Source: a virus. From it: a stretch of 31,733 nucleotides of DNA. This document shows positions 25,171 through 31,733 of the stretch, piece by piece; position 1 is the first letter of the stretch, and the number at the start of each line of letters is the position of its first letter. Both the position numbers and the translations under genes were made by a program. The DNA is taken from positions 1 through 31,733 of the IMG/VR virus record IMGVR_UViG_3300032326_001041; one strand, written 5' to 3'. The notes under the pieces were generated by a model. That model was not told the origin of the DNA. It worked only from the letters and a program-made list of their open reading frames with translations, and made no database searches.

Positions 25171-26406
25171 TTAAACCAAATAAGCAACTGTTTTTATTAC
25201 AGAGGTTTGCGTAATAAGTTTTTTAAAAGCATTAACAACCAAAGTATCACCATCATTTATTTGGATGACCGATAAATTATCACCGACATAGTTACCATTT
25301 ATAAAAACCGAAAACGAGTCGTTACAAACCGAACTTGTTGTTGATATGGTTACTCCCGTTGAGTTAGAAAAAGATGGTGTTGTTCCTCCTTGAACACAAT
25401 ACGTCGATGATGTTCCTGATGTGATACCTGAAATTGATATTGGAATACCATTACACCCCGTAAAGTTTAAATTGTTTGATGTATTAGATGTAAATGAAAA
25501 ATTGTAACAACTTACCAAATTTTCAACTCCCGAAACTTTTAAATCAACCGTATATCTAAAAACTTCAGACAGAGTGGTAACACCAGGTAGAAAAGTCAAA
25601 TCCAAATCAAAAAAATCGGGTCTTGGTGGTTGTTGTTGAACTCTTCTTGATTTGTTGATAGTATCCACTTCAAACATCGAAAGTTGTCTAGTAATCGCTG
25701 GTGAAACTTCAAACTCATCTTCATCAATCAACAAACCTTTCATGATAAAAGTATAACTTATGATATAGTATTTTCTTTTTCCTATGTCTTTTGCTGACTC
25801 ATCGGTAACACTTTCCATTATTAATGGAATATAATGTCCCTTTATTTGTCTATACGCCTGCTTTGATGTAAATTTTTCCATAACAATTTTATTGAACTCG
25901 TTAAGTTCTCTCATTCTGTTACAAAATATTTTCACATTATATGTAATATCGACAGGAATTGGTTGTGGTATTTTATAAACGTCAGCCCCTTTTCTTTGAC
26001 CATCCCATGTTGGAACCGAATAGTAAAAAAATTGTCTTCTGTTTGGAATATTTGCTGCTCCTCCCTGAAATGTTCCATATTTAACTTCAGGAGTTCTTAC
26101 TGTTGCAATAAATGGTAAGGATATATTTTTGTCTAAATCTTGAAAGTCCCATGTTTCAGTAAACTGAGACCAGTTTTGATTTGTAATAATTCTATCTACA
26201 ATTGGAACGACCTTTTCTTCCATTACAAGTTTTAGGTCTTCTTTTACAAAATCCAACATACCTCTATCTAAATCCGCATGTAAAACTCCTTTAGGTAAAT
26301 AAGTACCATAGTCAGTTATATCATCAAGCATTTCTTGACGCCTTTCTCGACCAACCTTTTCAGGTATTAATGGTAATGAATTTTTAACTTTTTTTGGTAA
26401 TGCCAT
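25171..26406 (-). CDS. Neck / tail-completion protein (gp15-like candidate) with C-terminal cysteine domain, 411 aa
   Basis: Probable tail terminator or sheath-stabiliser. The N-terminal ~250 residues contain LHADLDRGMLDFVKEDLKLV, then KVVPIVDRIITNQNWSQFTE and DLDKNISLPFIATVRTP, followed by PQPIPVDITYNVKIFCNRMR and a YYIISYTFIMKGLLIDEDEF segment. The pattern K-V-P-I/V...W...D...I-x-x-P-x-I-x-x-R recalls gp15-like or terminator proteins of Bacteroidetes T4-like phages. Residues ~270-411 are an add-on: a linker, a four-cysteine domain (C300, C318, C337, C361) and a short beta domain. Two bases separate it from the upstream gp14-like gene, whose last codons supply a GAGGAG that may serve as ribosome site. 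Position between neck and sheath genes supports the role; the specific T4 equivalent is uncertain. Confidence 0.6.
   Translation of the reverse strand: MALPKKVKNSLPLIPEKVGRERRQEMLDDITDYGTYLPKGVLHADLDRGMLDFVKEDLKLVMEEKVVPIVDRIITNQNWSQFTETWDFQDLDKNISLPFIATVRTPEVKYGTFQGGAANIPNRRQFFYYSVPTWDGQRKGADVYKIPQPIPVDITYNVKIFCNRMRELNEFNKIVMEKFTSKQAYRQIKGHYIPLIMESVTDESAKDIGKRKYYIISYTFIMKGLLIDEDEFEVSPAITRQLSMFEVDTINKSRRVQQQPPRPDFFDLDLTFLPGVTTLSEVFRYTVDLKVSGVENLVSCYNFSFTSNTSNNLNFTGCNGIPISISGITSGTSSTYCVQGGTTPSFSNSTGVTISTTSSVCNDSFSVFINGNYVGDNLSVIQINDGDTLVVNAFKKLITQTSVIKTVAYLV
25324..25509 (-). other. Four-cysteine domain, copy B (in gp15-like protein)
   Basis: Cysteines at residues 300, 318, 337 and 361 (spacing 18/19/24) with LNFTGCNG and STYCVQGG around the middle two. 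Aligns with copy A at 13463-13651 in a different virion gene. Confidence 0.75.
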
Positions 26407-26408
26407 TT

Positions 26409-26924
26409 TTAAACTCCTCTAAATTCGTCATCAACAACAGGTGCCGCAACAATTGACCGATAGAATGGTCTATAACCACCATATGTGTGTTTATTGTCTG
26501 ACACTACACGACCATCATCAACAACACTAAAATATCTTACTTTTGATTCCGTTTCGTAATAACCAATATAGTCCCCATAAGAAATTTCAATTTCTAAATT
26601 GTCTAATTCTTTTTGATAAACACCAATTTTTAAATTACCTGGTTCACTTTGTGTCAATTTAGAATTTCCATAATCAGTATTAGTTGGTGCCTCTATTTGT
26701 ACGTAACCTTTAAATTCAATTGGAGCCAAAAATTGTATACCGTCAGATAAAGTTTCACCATAAACATCGTCGTTATTTGTTTTCTGTTTATCTACCCTAT
26801 ATAAGACCAAAGTAAAATTCATGTCACCACCTAACCATTCTTCACCCATGGAAATATCTAAATCAAAATCTTCTTCAGAAAAAAATTTGTTTAGTCTTGT
26901 TATAGGAACTCTTGGTTGTGTCAT
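26409..26924 (-). CDS. Head-tail connector / neck protein (gp14-like candidate), 171 aa
   Basis: Probable neck or head-closure protein. The protein is beta-rich: FTLVLYRVDKQKTNNDDVYG, then FLAPIEFKGYVQIEAPT, KIGVYQKELDNLEIEISYGD, and a C-terminal VRYFSVVDDGRVVSDNKHT. The order YRVD...D-x-VYGE...P-I-x...GD-x-I-x-Y resembles neck proteins of related marine phages as I remember them. It is the first gene of the minus-strand tail module and lies two bases before the gp15-like gene. Its start is only three bases from a TATTTATA octamer, so either that octamer does not serve this gene or translation begins further in (the next Met is at residue 25). Confidence 0.5.
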   Translation of the reverse strand: MTQPRVPITRLNKFFSEEDFDLDISMGEEWLGGDMNFTLVLYRVDKQKTNNDDVYGETLSDGIQFLAPIEFKGYVQIEAPTNTDYGNSKLTQSEPGNLKIGVYQKELDNLEIEISYGDYIGYYETESKVRYFSVVDDGRVVSDNKHTYGGYRPFYRSIVAAPVVDDEFRGV

Positions 26925-26927
26925 ACT

Positions 26928-26935
26928 TATAAATA
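26928..26935. promoter_or_regulatory. TATTTATA / TATAAATA octamer in the divergent promoter gap
   Basis: Lies in the 55-base gap between the divergent gp14-like and SNF2 genes. On the minus strand it reads TATTTATA three bases before the gp14-like ATG, on the plus strand TATAAATA (the T4 late -10 sequence) 44 bases before the SNF2 ATG. Orientation cannot be decided from sequence alone. Confidence 0.3.
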
Positions 26936-26979
26936 CTTTGATTGATTTTTTCTTGAATTTTATTATATTTTAATATACT

Positions 26980-28743
26980 ATGGAAGATTTTGTGCCCAAA
27001 ACACCCGAATCAAAAGCCCTTTTAATATTAGATGATTACGAAGGGTCAAATAACTATATCCTTAATTTAAAACACAAAAAAGAGAATAGTAAGTCTTTTG
27101 TACCTACAAGACCGCAGGCGGATTATATCAATAATTATAACACAACACAACCAAAAGTTGCAAAAAAATGGGTCAAACTTGATTCATATTTTGGTAAAAA
27201 ACTGATGGAAGATAAGATGTACACCAAAGAACCTTTAGAGATTTATGTTGAAAAGTTGTTGGTTGAAAAAGATAAGGCGTATCATATTTGGGGTAAGATA
27301 TTTTCAGGAGAAACTTTACATGATTTTTGGATGCCAAAATCAGCATTATTAAAAGATAATGAAGTTAAAAACATTTCTATTGATTATAACAAATACACCC
27401 ATAGACCACCTATGGAACATCAAAAAGAAGCAATTGAAAAATTAGTAAGAAATAAAAAGTTTATTTTGGCCGATGACATGGGTCTTGGTAAAACAACATC
27501 AACTATCATTGCCGCTTTAGAAACAGGAGCTAAGAAAGTTTTGATTGTATGTCCAGCATCATTAAAAATAAATTGGCAAAGAGAGATTGCAAATTATTCA
27601 GATAGGTCTGTTTATATTGCAGAGGGTAAGAAATTTTCAGATGAACATGATTTTGTTATTGTGAACTACGACATCTTAAAAAATTTCCACGACATTAAAG
27701 AAAAGGATAAGTCAGAAATTATGAAAATTAATTTTGATTTAGTAATCATGGATGAAGCACATATGATTTCTAATCCACAAGCCCAAAGAACAAAAATTGC
27801 AAACGATATCGCAAGTAAATCAAATAGAGTGTGGTTGTTATCAGGTACACCTATGACCTCTCGACCTATGAATTATTATAATTTATTAAACCTTGTTGAT
27901 AGCCCCGTGGCAATGAATTGGATGGCGTATGCTAAAAGATATTGTAATGGATTTCAATTTAGCGTTGGAAAAAGAAAGGTGTGGAACGTTACAGGAGCAT
28001 CCAATCTTGATGAATTAAGAGAAAGAACCTCAACACATATTCTAAGAAGATTAAAAGAAGAAGTTTTAGATTTACCTGAAAAAATTATCACACCTGTTTA
28101 TTTGAGACTCAAATCAAAAGACTATGAAGAATTAATGGGTGAATATTTTGATTGGTATGACCAAAACCCTGAAGAGTCATCTTCACTTACGATTCAGTTT
28201 GGTAAACTAATGAAAGTAAGAAAAGTAATCGCACAAGAAAAAATTAATAATACGATTGAGTTAGCAGAAAACATTATAGAACAAGGTAAAAAGGTAATTA
28301 TATTTACAAACTTTACCGACACATTAAATCAAATCTATAATCACTTTGGTAAATCTGCGGTTTATTTAGATGGTAGTTGTTCTAAGTTCCACAGACAAAA
28401 CGCGGTTGATGAATTTCAAACAAACGATAAAATCAAAGTATTTGTTGGAAACTTAAAGGCTGCTGGTGTTGGTATTACTTTAACATCTGCGGAGGCTGTT
28501 ATTATGAATGATTTATCTTTTGTTCCTGCTGAACATTCACAAGCAGAAGACAGGTCACATAGAATTGGTCAAAAAAATTCAACATCAGTTTATTACCCTC
28601 TTTTTGAAAACACAATCGAAGGTGCAATTTATGATATTTTAAATAGAAAGAAAAAAATTATATCAACCGTTATGGGTGATAGTATGATGGATGATGCATC
28701 CACAATAGAAGAAATGTTAAACATGATTTCTGTCAACCGATGA
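26980..28743 (+). CDS. SNF2-family DNA helicase/translocase, 587 aa
   Basis: SF2 ATPase of the SNF2 type; in this phage it may remodel replication forks or recombination intermediates as UvsW does in T4. After a ~140-residue N-terminal region it has a Q-like segment (RPPMEHQKEAIEKL), motif I (ADDMGLGKTT, residues 164-173), motif Ia (VLIVCPASLKINWQRE), motif II (IMDEAHMI, 256-263), motif III (LLSGTPMTSRP), motif IV (KVIIFTNFTDTLNQI), motif V (GVGITLTSAEAVIM) and motif VI (QAEDRSHRIGQ). All key residues are present, so it should be active. The DDMGLGKT and SHRIGQ forms are diagnostic of SNF2 rather than of classic UvsW. First gene on the plus strand after the divergent gap; the SOD gene follows after 27 bases. 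Confidence 0.9.
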   Translation: MEDFVPKTPESKALLILDDYEGSNNYILNLKHKKENSKSFVPTRPQADYINNYNTTQPKVAKKWVKLDSYFGKKLMEDKMYTKEPLEIYVEKLLVEKDKAYHIWGKIFSGETLHDFWMPKSALLKDNEVKNISIDYNKYTHRPPMEHQKEAIEKLVRNKKFILADDMGLGKTTSTIIAALETGAKKVLIVCPASLKINWQREIANYSDRSVYIAEGKKFSDEHDFVIVNYDILKNFHDIKEKDKSEIMKINFDLVIMDEAHMISNPQAQRTKIANDIASKSNRVWLLSGTPMTSRPMNYYNLLNLVDSPVAMNWMAYAKRYCNGFQFSVGKRKVWNVTGASNLDELRERTSTHILRRLKEEVLDLPEKIITPVYLRLKSKDYEELMGEYFDWYDQNPEESSSLTIQFGKLMKVRKVIAQEKINNTIELAENIIEQGKKVIIFTNFTDTLNQIYNHFGKSAVYLDGSCSKFHRQNAVDEFQTNDKIKVFVGNLKAAGVGITLTSAEAVIMNDLSFVPAEHSQAEDRSHRIGQKNSTSVYYPLFENTIEGAIYDILNRKKKIISTVMGDSMMDDASTIEEMLNMISVNR

Positions 28744-28751
28744 TATTTATA
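28744..28751 (+). promoter_or_regulatory. TATTTATA octamer upstream of the SOD gene
   Basis: Exact copy on the sense strand, starting right after the SNF2 stop and ending 19 bases before the chosen SOD ATG. Confidence 0.35.
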
Positions 28752-28770
28752 TATCAACAAGTTGAACTTT

Positions 28771-29484
28771 ATGAAAAAATCAATATATGACATATTTTCA
28801 AGAAAAATAGATATTATAGAATCTCATCTGAAAGTAGAGTCCAGTAAAAAACAAAAAATTATTTCTGAAATAAAAAAAATTAGTGTAGATAAACTACCAT
28901 ATAGTTATGATTCATTAGGTGGGTTTATTGATGATGTCACTATGAAAACACACTACAACAAACACTACAAAGGTTATGTTGAAAAGTTGAATGTTGAGTT
29001 AGAAAAAATTAAAGGAAAAGATTTAGAACTCGAGGAAATAATTTTAAAAATTTCAAAGTTTAATACAACAGTAAAAAATAATGGTGGAGGTGCTTTCAAT
29101 CACGCACTTTTTTGGAAAATGTTATCCCCAAAAAAAACAACATTAAAAAATCCACTAAAAGGTAAAATCGAAAGTTCATTTGGTACCTTCGAAAAATTTA
29201 AAGAAAAATTCGAAGAAGAAGCAAAAACAAGATTTGGTTCGGGTTGGGTTTGGTTAATTCTAACAAAACAGAACAAATTAAAAATTGTTACAACAGCAAA
29301 TCAAGATAATCCTTTAATGAATACGGAAAAAGAAAATGGTTATCCAATTCTTGGGTTAGATTTGTGGGAACACGCATATTATCTTAAATACAAAAATAAA
29401 AGAGACGAATATATTTCTAATTTTTGGAAAGTTGTTAATTGGGATTTTTGTAATGAACTTTTCGAATCGCAAACAAAAAAGTAA
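28771..29484 (+). CDS. sodA: Iron/manganese superoxide dismutase, Mn-type
   Basis: Converts superoxide to oxygen and hydrogen peroxide, presumably protecting the host cell during infection. The chosen ATG at 28771 gives 237 aa; a TTG at 28762 would add three residues. After a ~40-residue helical extension not usual in the family, the SOD fold begins at KLPYSYDSLGGFID. Metal ligands are all there: H61 (MKTHYNKHY), H111 (AFNHALFW), D197 and H201 (GLDLWEHAYY). The second-sphere H65 and Y69 are also present. NNGGGAFNHALFWKML with Gly rather than Gln, and TTANQDNPLM with Gln178, point to Mn preference. FGSGWVWL and NFWKVVNW complete the signature. The gene lies between a helicase and a neck protein, with a TATTTATA leader. 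Base use looks like the neighbours. Confidence 0.94.
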   Translation: MKKSIYDIFSRKIDIIESHLKVESSKKQKIISEIKKISVDKLPYSYDSLGGFIDDVTMKTHYNKHYKGYVEKLNVELEKIKGKDLELEEIILKISKFNTTVKNNGGGAFNHALFWKMLSPKKTTLKNPLKGKIESSFGTFEKFKEKFEEEAKTRFGSGWVWLILTKQNKLKIVTTANQDNPLMNTEKENGYPILGLDLWEHAYYLKYKNKRDEYISNFWKVVNWDFCNELFESQTKK

Positions 29485-29504
29485 AATAATATTATTTGAA
29501 AAGA

Positions 29505-29512
29505 TATTTATA
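29505..29512 (+). promoter_or_regulatory. TATTTATA octamer upstream of the gp13-like gene
   Basis: Exact copy on the sense strand, ending 12 bases before the ATG. Just upstream (29484-29497) is the AT-only palindrome AAATAATATTATTT. Confidence 0.35.
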
Positions 29513-29524
29513 TAATAAAACATT

Positions 29525-30646
29525 ATGTCAACAACAGTAATTATTAACGAACCTGAAAGAAGTAAACTTTATAAAAGAATAAGAAATCTTTTAGGTGCTC
29601 CTTTGAGAGGTGTTGAGTTGGATGATGAAATGATGGACTCATTACTTGAACTCTCTATTGAAGACTATGAACAACACATTCAAGATTGGTTAATTGAGTC
29701 TCAGTGGACGAGTGTTTATGGATTAAATTTAGATGAACAATCTGTAACAAGAGCTCTTACTGTTCGAGATATGAAATGGGAAGACTCTTACACTTATGCA
29801 TATTCCAAAATTGTAGGTTTACAAGCAGGAGGTGATTGGGTACTTAAAAAAGATTATATTGACTTAGTACCAAACCAACAAATATATGAAATACCCGCAG
29901 GTCGTGAACTTAACGAGTTATTGTGGTTTGCAAGACCTGAATTGGATGCAGCATACTTTGACCCGTTTATGGGTGGGTTTGGAGGTTTTGGTGGTATCGG
30001 TTTAGGTGGTGGTGCTGGTTTTTCACAAATGGGAACAACAGGTAACTATTTTATTACACCCGCATTTGACATTCTTTTGAGAATGGCAGACATCCAATTA
30101 AAAAGAAGAATTATTACAGGTGATTTAACATACAGAGTTACCGCACTACCTGAAGGTAAAAAGGCGATTCACTTGATGAATGTACCTGGAGGTAAGTTTG
30201 ATTTTGGAAACATGAGAAGAAACGAATATCGAGTTTGGTATTGGTACTACGATACTTACGATAGAGAAGATTGTTTAGAGGCGAACCCTGATGTTGTTAG
30301 ACTTCCTTCAGACATACCTTTAGAAAAACTAAGATGGGACAAAATTAACGCACCCGCAAAAACTTGGGTAAGAAGATGGTTTACAGCTTATTGTAAAGAA
30401 ACTCTAGCAAGAGTAAGAGGAAAATTTAGTGGGAACTTAAAAACACCCGATTCTGAATTAACTTTAGAATATCAGTCTTTACAAACTGAAGCGAAAGACG
30501 AAAAAACAATGTTATGGGAAGAACTCAAAGCTAGGTTAGAAAGGTTAAGACCTGAAAAAATGATGGAACAAAAAGCATTACAGGCTGAAAATCTAAACAA
30601 GTTACTAAAATTCAGAGCATTTACTAGTCCGTACAATGTGATATAA
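29525..30646 (+). CDS. Virion neck protein (gp13-like candidate), 373 aa
   Basis: Probable structural protein of the head-tail joint. The N-terminal part (KLYKRIRNLLGAPLRGVELD, then MMDSLLELSIEDYEQHIQDW) matches the LR-LGxP...D-x-x-x-x-x-I-x-x-AL...F-x-x-YH pattern of gp13-type neck proteins as I know them from T4-like phages. The middle has YIDLVPNQQIYEIPAGRELN, then a Gly-rich insert (GGFGGFGGIGLGGGAGF) inside an otherwise folded region, then FITPAFDILLRMADIQLKRR, and a C-terminal helical half with KTWVRRWFTAYCKETLARVR and a long charged coiled coil. It is longer than T4 gp13 (309 aa). It is on the plus strand, apart from the other neck genes on the minus strand. Structural role fairly likely, exact equivalent uncertain. 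Confidence 0.6.
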   Translation: MSTTVIINEPERSKLYKRIRNLLGAPLRGVELDDEMMDSLLELSIEDYEQHIQDWLIESQWTSVYGLNLDEQSVTRALTVRDMKWEDSYTYAYSKIVGLQAGGDWVLKKDYIDLVPNQQIYEIPAGRELNELLWFARPELDAAYFDPFMGGFGGFGGIGLGGGAGFSQMGTTGNYFITPAFDILLRMADIQLKRRIITGDLTYRVTALPEGKKAIHLMNVPGGKFDFGNMRRNEYRVWYWYYDTYDREDCLEANPDVVRLPSDIPLEKLRWDKINAPAKTWVRRWFTAYCKETLARVRGKFSGNLKTPDSELTLEYQSLQTEAKDEKTMLWEELKARLERLRPEKMMEQKALQAENLNKLLKFRAFTSPYNVI

Positions 30647-30656
30647 TTTTTATATT

Positions 30657-30998
30657 ATGTCCATATATAAATCAATACCGACAAAGTTAATCAAACAAAC
30701 AAAACCACAAGAAATAAAAATGTTGGAGGATTATGTAATTGTAACTGAAGAAAACTACGAAACCCAAGGAGAAAAATATGTCTTAGTTAAAGAAGTCGAA
30801 TTTTGTAATTTAAAACTTAATGAAGAAAAAAATTCATATGTTGTTATTAAGTCTATGACTAATTTGAATGTTTACTCAGATTTACAAATTGACGAAGAAT
30901 TTGATGTGGTGGAAATGCAAAGAGGAGCTTGTGTAGAATTTAAAAAAATTGGTGATTATTGGTACATACTTTCCTCTGATGGATTAAAAAACTCTTAG
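30657..30998 (+). CDS. Unknown protein, 113 aa
   Basis: Function not recognised. After a basic N-terminus the protein is a probable small beta-rich domain: EDYVIVTEENYETQGEKYVL, then VEFCNLKLNEEKNSYVVIKS, then LQIDEEFDVVEMQRGACVEF and WYILSSDGLK at the end. The two cysteines (VEFC, GAC) are widely spaced. The closing FKKIGDYWYILSSDG resembles the last strands of small tail or capsid-associated beta proteins, but I would not assign a role. It begins 10 bases after the gp13-like stop, so probably same transcript, and its last four bases overlap the end of the convergent DNA polymerase gene within a hairpin. Confidence 0.7.
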   Translation: MSIYKSIPTKLIKQTKPQEIKMLEDYVIVTEENYETQGEKYVLVKEVEFCNLKLNEEKNSYVVIKSMTNLNVYSDLQIDEEFDVVEMQRGACVEFKKIGDYWYILSSDGLKNS

Positions 30999-31011
30999 TC
31001 GAAACTAAGAG
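30986..31011 (-). terminator. Intrinsic terminator of the DNA polymerase gene, overlapping both stop codons
   Basis: Perfect 8-bp stem CTCTTAGT / ACTAAGAG (30992-30999 and 31004-31011). On the minus strand the loop is TTCG, a UUCG tetraloop in RNA, and the stem is followed at once by TTTTTT (30991-30986). The stem contains the TAG of the plus-strand 113-aa gene and the TAA of the polymerase. No T run follows on the plus strand. Confidence 0.8.
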
Positions 31012-31733
31012 CCATTAAATCACCGTCTACATCAAATTCAAAATAATCATCAATATCTATTTTCTTCTGTTGAATAACAAATTCTTCCATTAACTTTTTG
31101 TTATTTTCAACCCAATCAACATCCACTAAATCAACAGTACCATCTAAATACATATAGTAAGGGTCAATACCTACGTTTTTCCAAAACGTTAATTCCATGT
31201 CAGATAAAGTTAATACTTCTTCTAACGTATCTTGGTGAGCCTCTTTCATGGGGTAACCACGTACTAATTCAGTTTGTGTTTTTGTAAATATGGGTCTATC
31301 TTTAGGGTCCTCAATTAAAATGTCTTCTCTTATTTCAGGTTTATATACAACAAGTAATGGCTCAATTCTTTTGTTAAATGCCGCCATATATCTTGCAACA
31401 TTATAATCACCAAGCAAATCAGGATTTTTTTCAATGTCCTGTTCATTAATCAAATAACAATTTAAAACAAGTTCATCTTTTTTCTTTTGAACATCGCCGT
31501 GTGATTTTTTTTCACCATTATTAACATAATAGATAGTATCACCAAGACCAGGACTTTTACCTTCTTTAATCAGAAGTTCCATATGTGCTTGTCTTGACAT
31601 CATATTACCGGCCTTTGTGGTTTTAGTGATGTGAACTTTATAATCGTCTATTGATTGTTTTACCCGAGCTTTGTTTGCAATCTTTGCCAAAGGAATTTGT
31701 CTGTTATAAAGTTTGTCTACATATTCATAGTAG
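30995..31733 (-). CDS. 43: Family B DNA polymerase, T4 gp43-like (C-terminal thumb part, cut by window edge)
   Basis: C-terminal ~245 residues of the replicative phage polymerase. The frame is open to the right edge: upstream of the TTG at 31690 it continues as YYEYVDKLYNRQIPLAKIAN, so that TTG is internal and the true start lies outside. The visible part is the thumb: AKIANKARVKQSIDDYKVHI, then TKAGNMMSRQAHMELLIKEG, GDTIYYVNNGEKKSHGDVQK, and YNVARYMAAFNKRIEPLLVV, all close in pattern to T4-like polymerases. The palm and exonuclease motifs are off the window. The end DIDDYFEFDVDGDLMALSFD is acidic and aromatic; T4 gp43 ends in a clamp-binding peptide and the DYFEF part may do that here. Convergent with the plus-strand 113-aa gene. 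Confidence 0.9.
   Translation of the reverse strand, partial: YYEYVDKLYNRQIPLAKIANKARVKQSIDDYKVHITKTTKAGNMMSRQAHMELLIKEGKSPGLGDTIYYVNNGEKKSHGDVQKKKDELVLNCYLINEQDIEKNPDLLGDYNVARYMAAFNKRIEPLLVVYKPEIREDILIEDPKDRPIFTKTQTELVRGYPMKEAHQDTLEEVLTLSDMELTFWKNVGIDPYYMYLDGTVDLVDVDWVENNKKLMEEFVIQQKKIDIDDYFEFDVDGDLMALSFD

Noticed and set aside
26937-26971. Bacteroidetes-type host promoter (TTTG ... TAnnTTTG) before the SNF2 gene
   Set aside because: TTTG and a TATATTTT are present but spaced 23 bases apart, too far, and the last G is missing.
28762-28770. TTG start for the SOD gene three codons upstream
   Set aside because: ATG at 28771 is the better start and MKKSI is a natural N-terminus; no ribosome site favours the TTG.
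29484-29497. 14-base AT-only palindrome AAATAATATTATTT between SOD and gp13-like genes
   Set aside because: Perfect but composed only of A and T in a very AT-rich gap; no T tail or GC stem, so neither terminator nor operator can be supported.
31690-31733. TTG at 31690 as the start of a 231-aa protein
   Set aside because: The frame continues upstream to the window edge with polymerase-like sequence (LYNRQIPLAKIAN), so the TTG is internal to a truncated DNA polymerase gene.

Overview
The window is a piece of a tailed, contractile (myovirus) phage genome with T4-like core genes and very probably a Bacteroidetes host. The T4-like signature genes are a UvsX recombinase, a gp32-type single-strand DNA binding protein, the C-terminal part of a family B DNA polymerase, a tail sheath (gp18-like), a tail tube (gp19-like), a tape measure protein, a gp26-like baseplate or chaperone protein and a gp53-like LysM wedge protein. 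A Bacteroidetes host is inferred from the low GC, A-rich leaders almost without Shine-Dalgarno sequences, and protein add-ons that I associate with that phylum and its phages (a four-cysteine domain, an OmpA-like domain with an FYFHND-type entry, Pro-Thr linkers). No portal, capsid, terminase, integrase, tRNA or CRISPR is seen here, so both ends continue into the rest of the genome.

Layout. Positions 1-1752 (minus strand) hold a replication/recombination block: uvsX (cut by the left edge), a 73-aa protein whose stop overlaps the uvsX start, and gp32, with an intrinsic terminator between gp32 and the small gene. Positions 1870-2800 (minus) hold an Ala/Pro/Asp-repeat coiled-coil protein and a 74-aa protein. 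Positions 2840-17053 (minus) are three overlapping baseplate genes, two of them giants of 2422 and 2212 residues around a 105-aa LysM/gp53 protein. Positions 17093-26924 (minus) are the tail tube module read right to left: two neck/terminator proteins, sheath, a 45-aa protein, a HAD-type phosphatase-like protein, tube, the gp26-like protein with an out-of-frame extension, and the tape measure. A tiny plus-strand ribbon-helix-helix gene sits between sheath and neck genes. Positions 26980-30998 (plus) hold an SNF2-type helicase, an Mn-type superoxide dismutase, a gp13-like neck protein and an unknown 113-aa protein. The window ends in a minus-strand DNA polymerase that meets the plus-strand genes at a shared hairpin terminator.

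How it fits together. The minus-strand tail genes are closely packed, often with TAATG or short overlaps, as expected for co-translated assembly partners. The tape measure sets tail length, the tube and sheath polymerise around it, the giant baseplate proteins form hub and wedge with probable wall-binding modules, and the neck proteins close the head-tail junction. UvsX, gp32, the polymerase and the SNF2 helicase belong to recombination-coupled replication. The superoxide dismutase and HAD protein look like accessory functions.

The points most worth a second look are the +1-frame extension of the gp26-like gene just upstream of the tape measure (possible programmed frameshift), eight ~57-residue repeats and an OmpA-like domain inside one baseplate protein, a four-cysteine domain shared by two different virion proteins, the complete SOD active site, a cysteine-free gp32 with a bacterial-SSB-like tail, and a recurrent TATTTATA octamer ahead of several genes.
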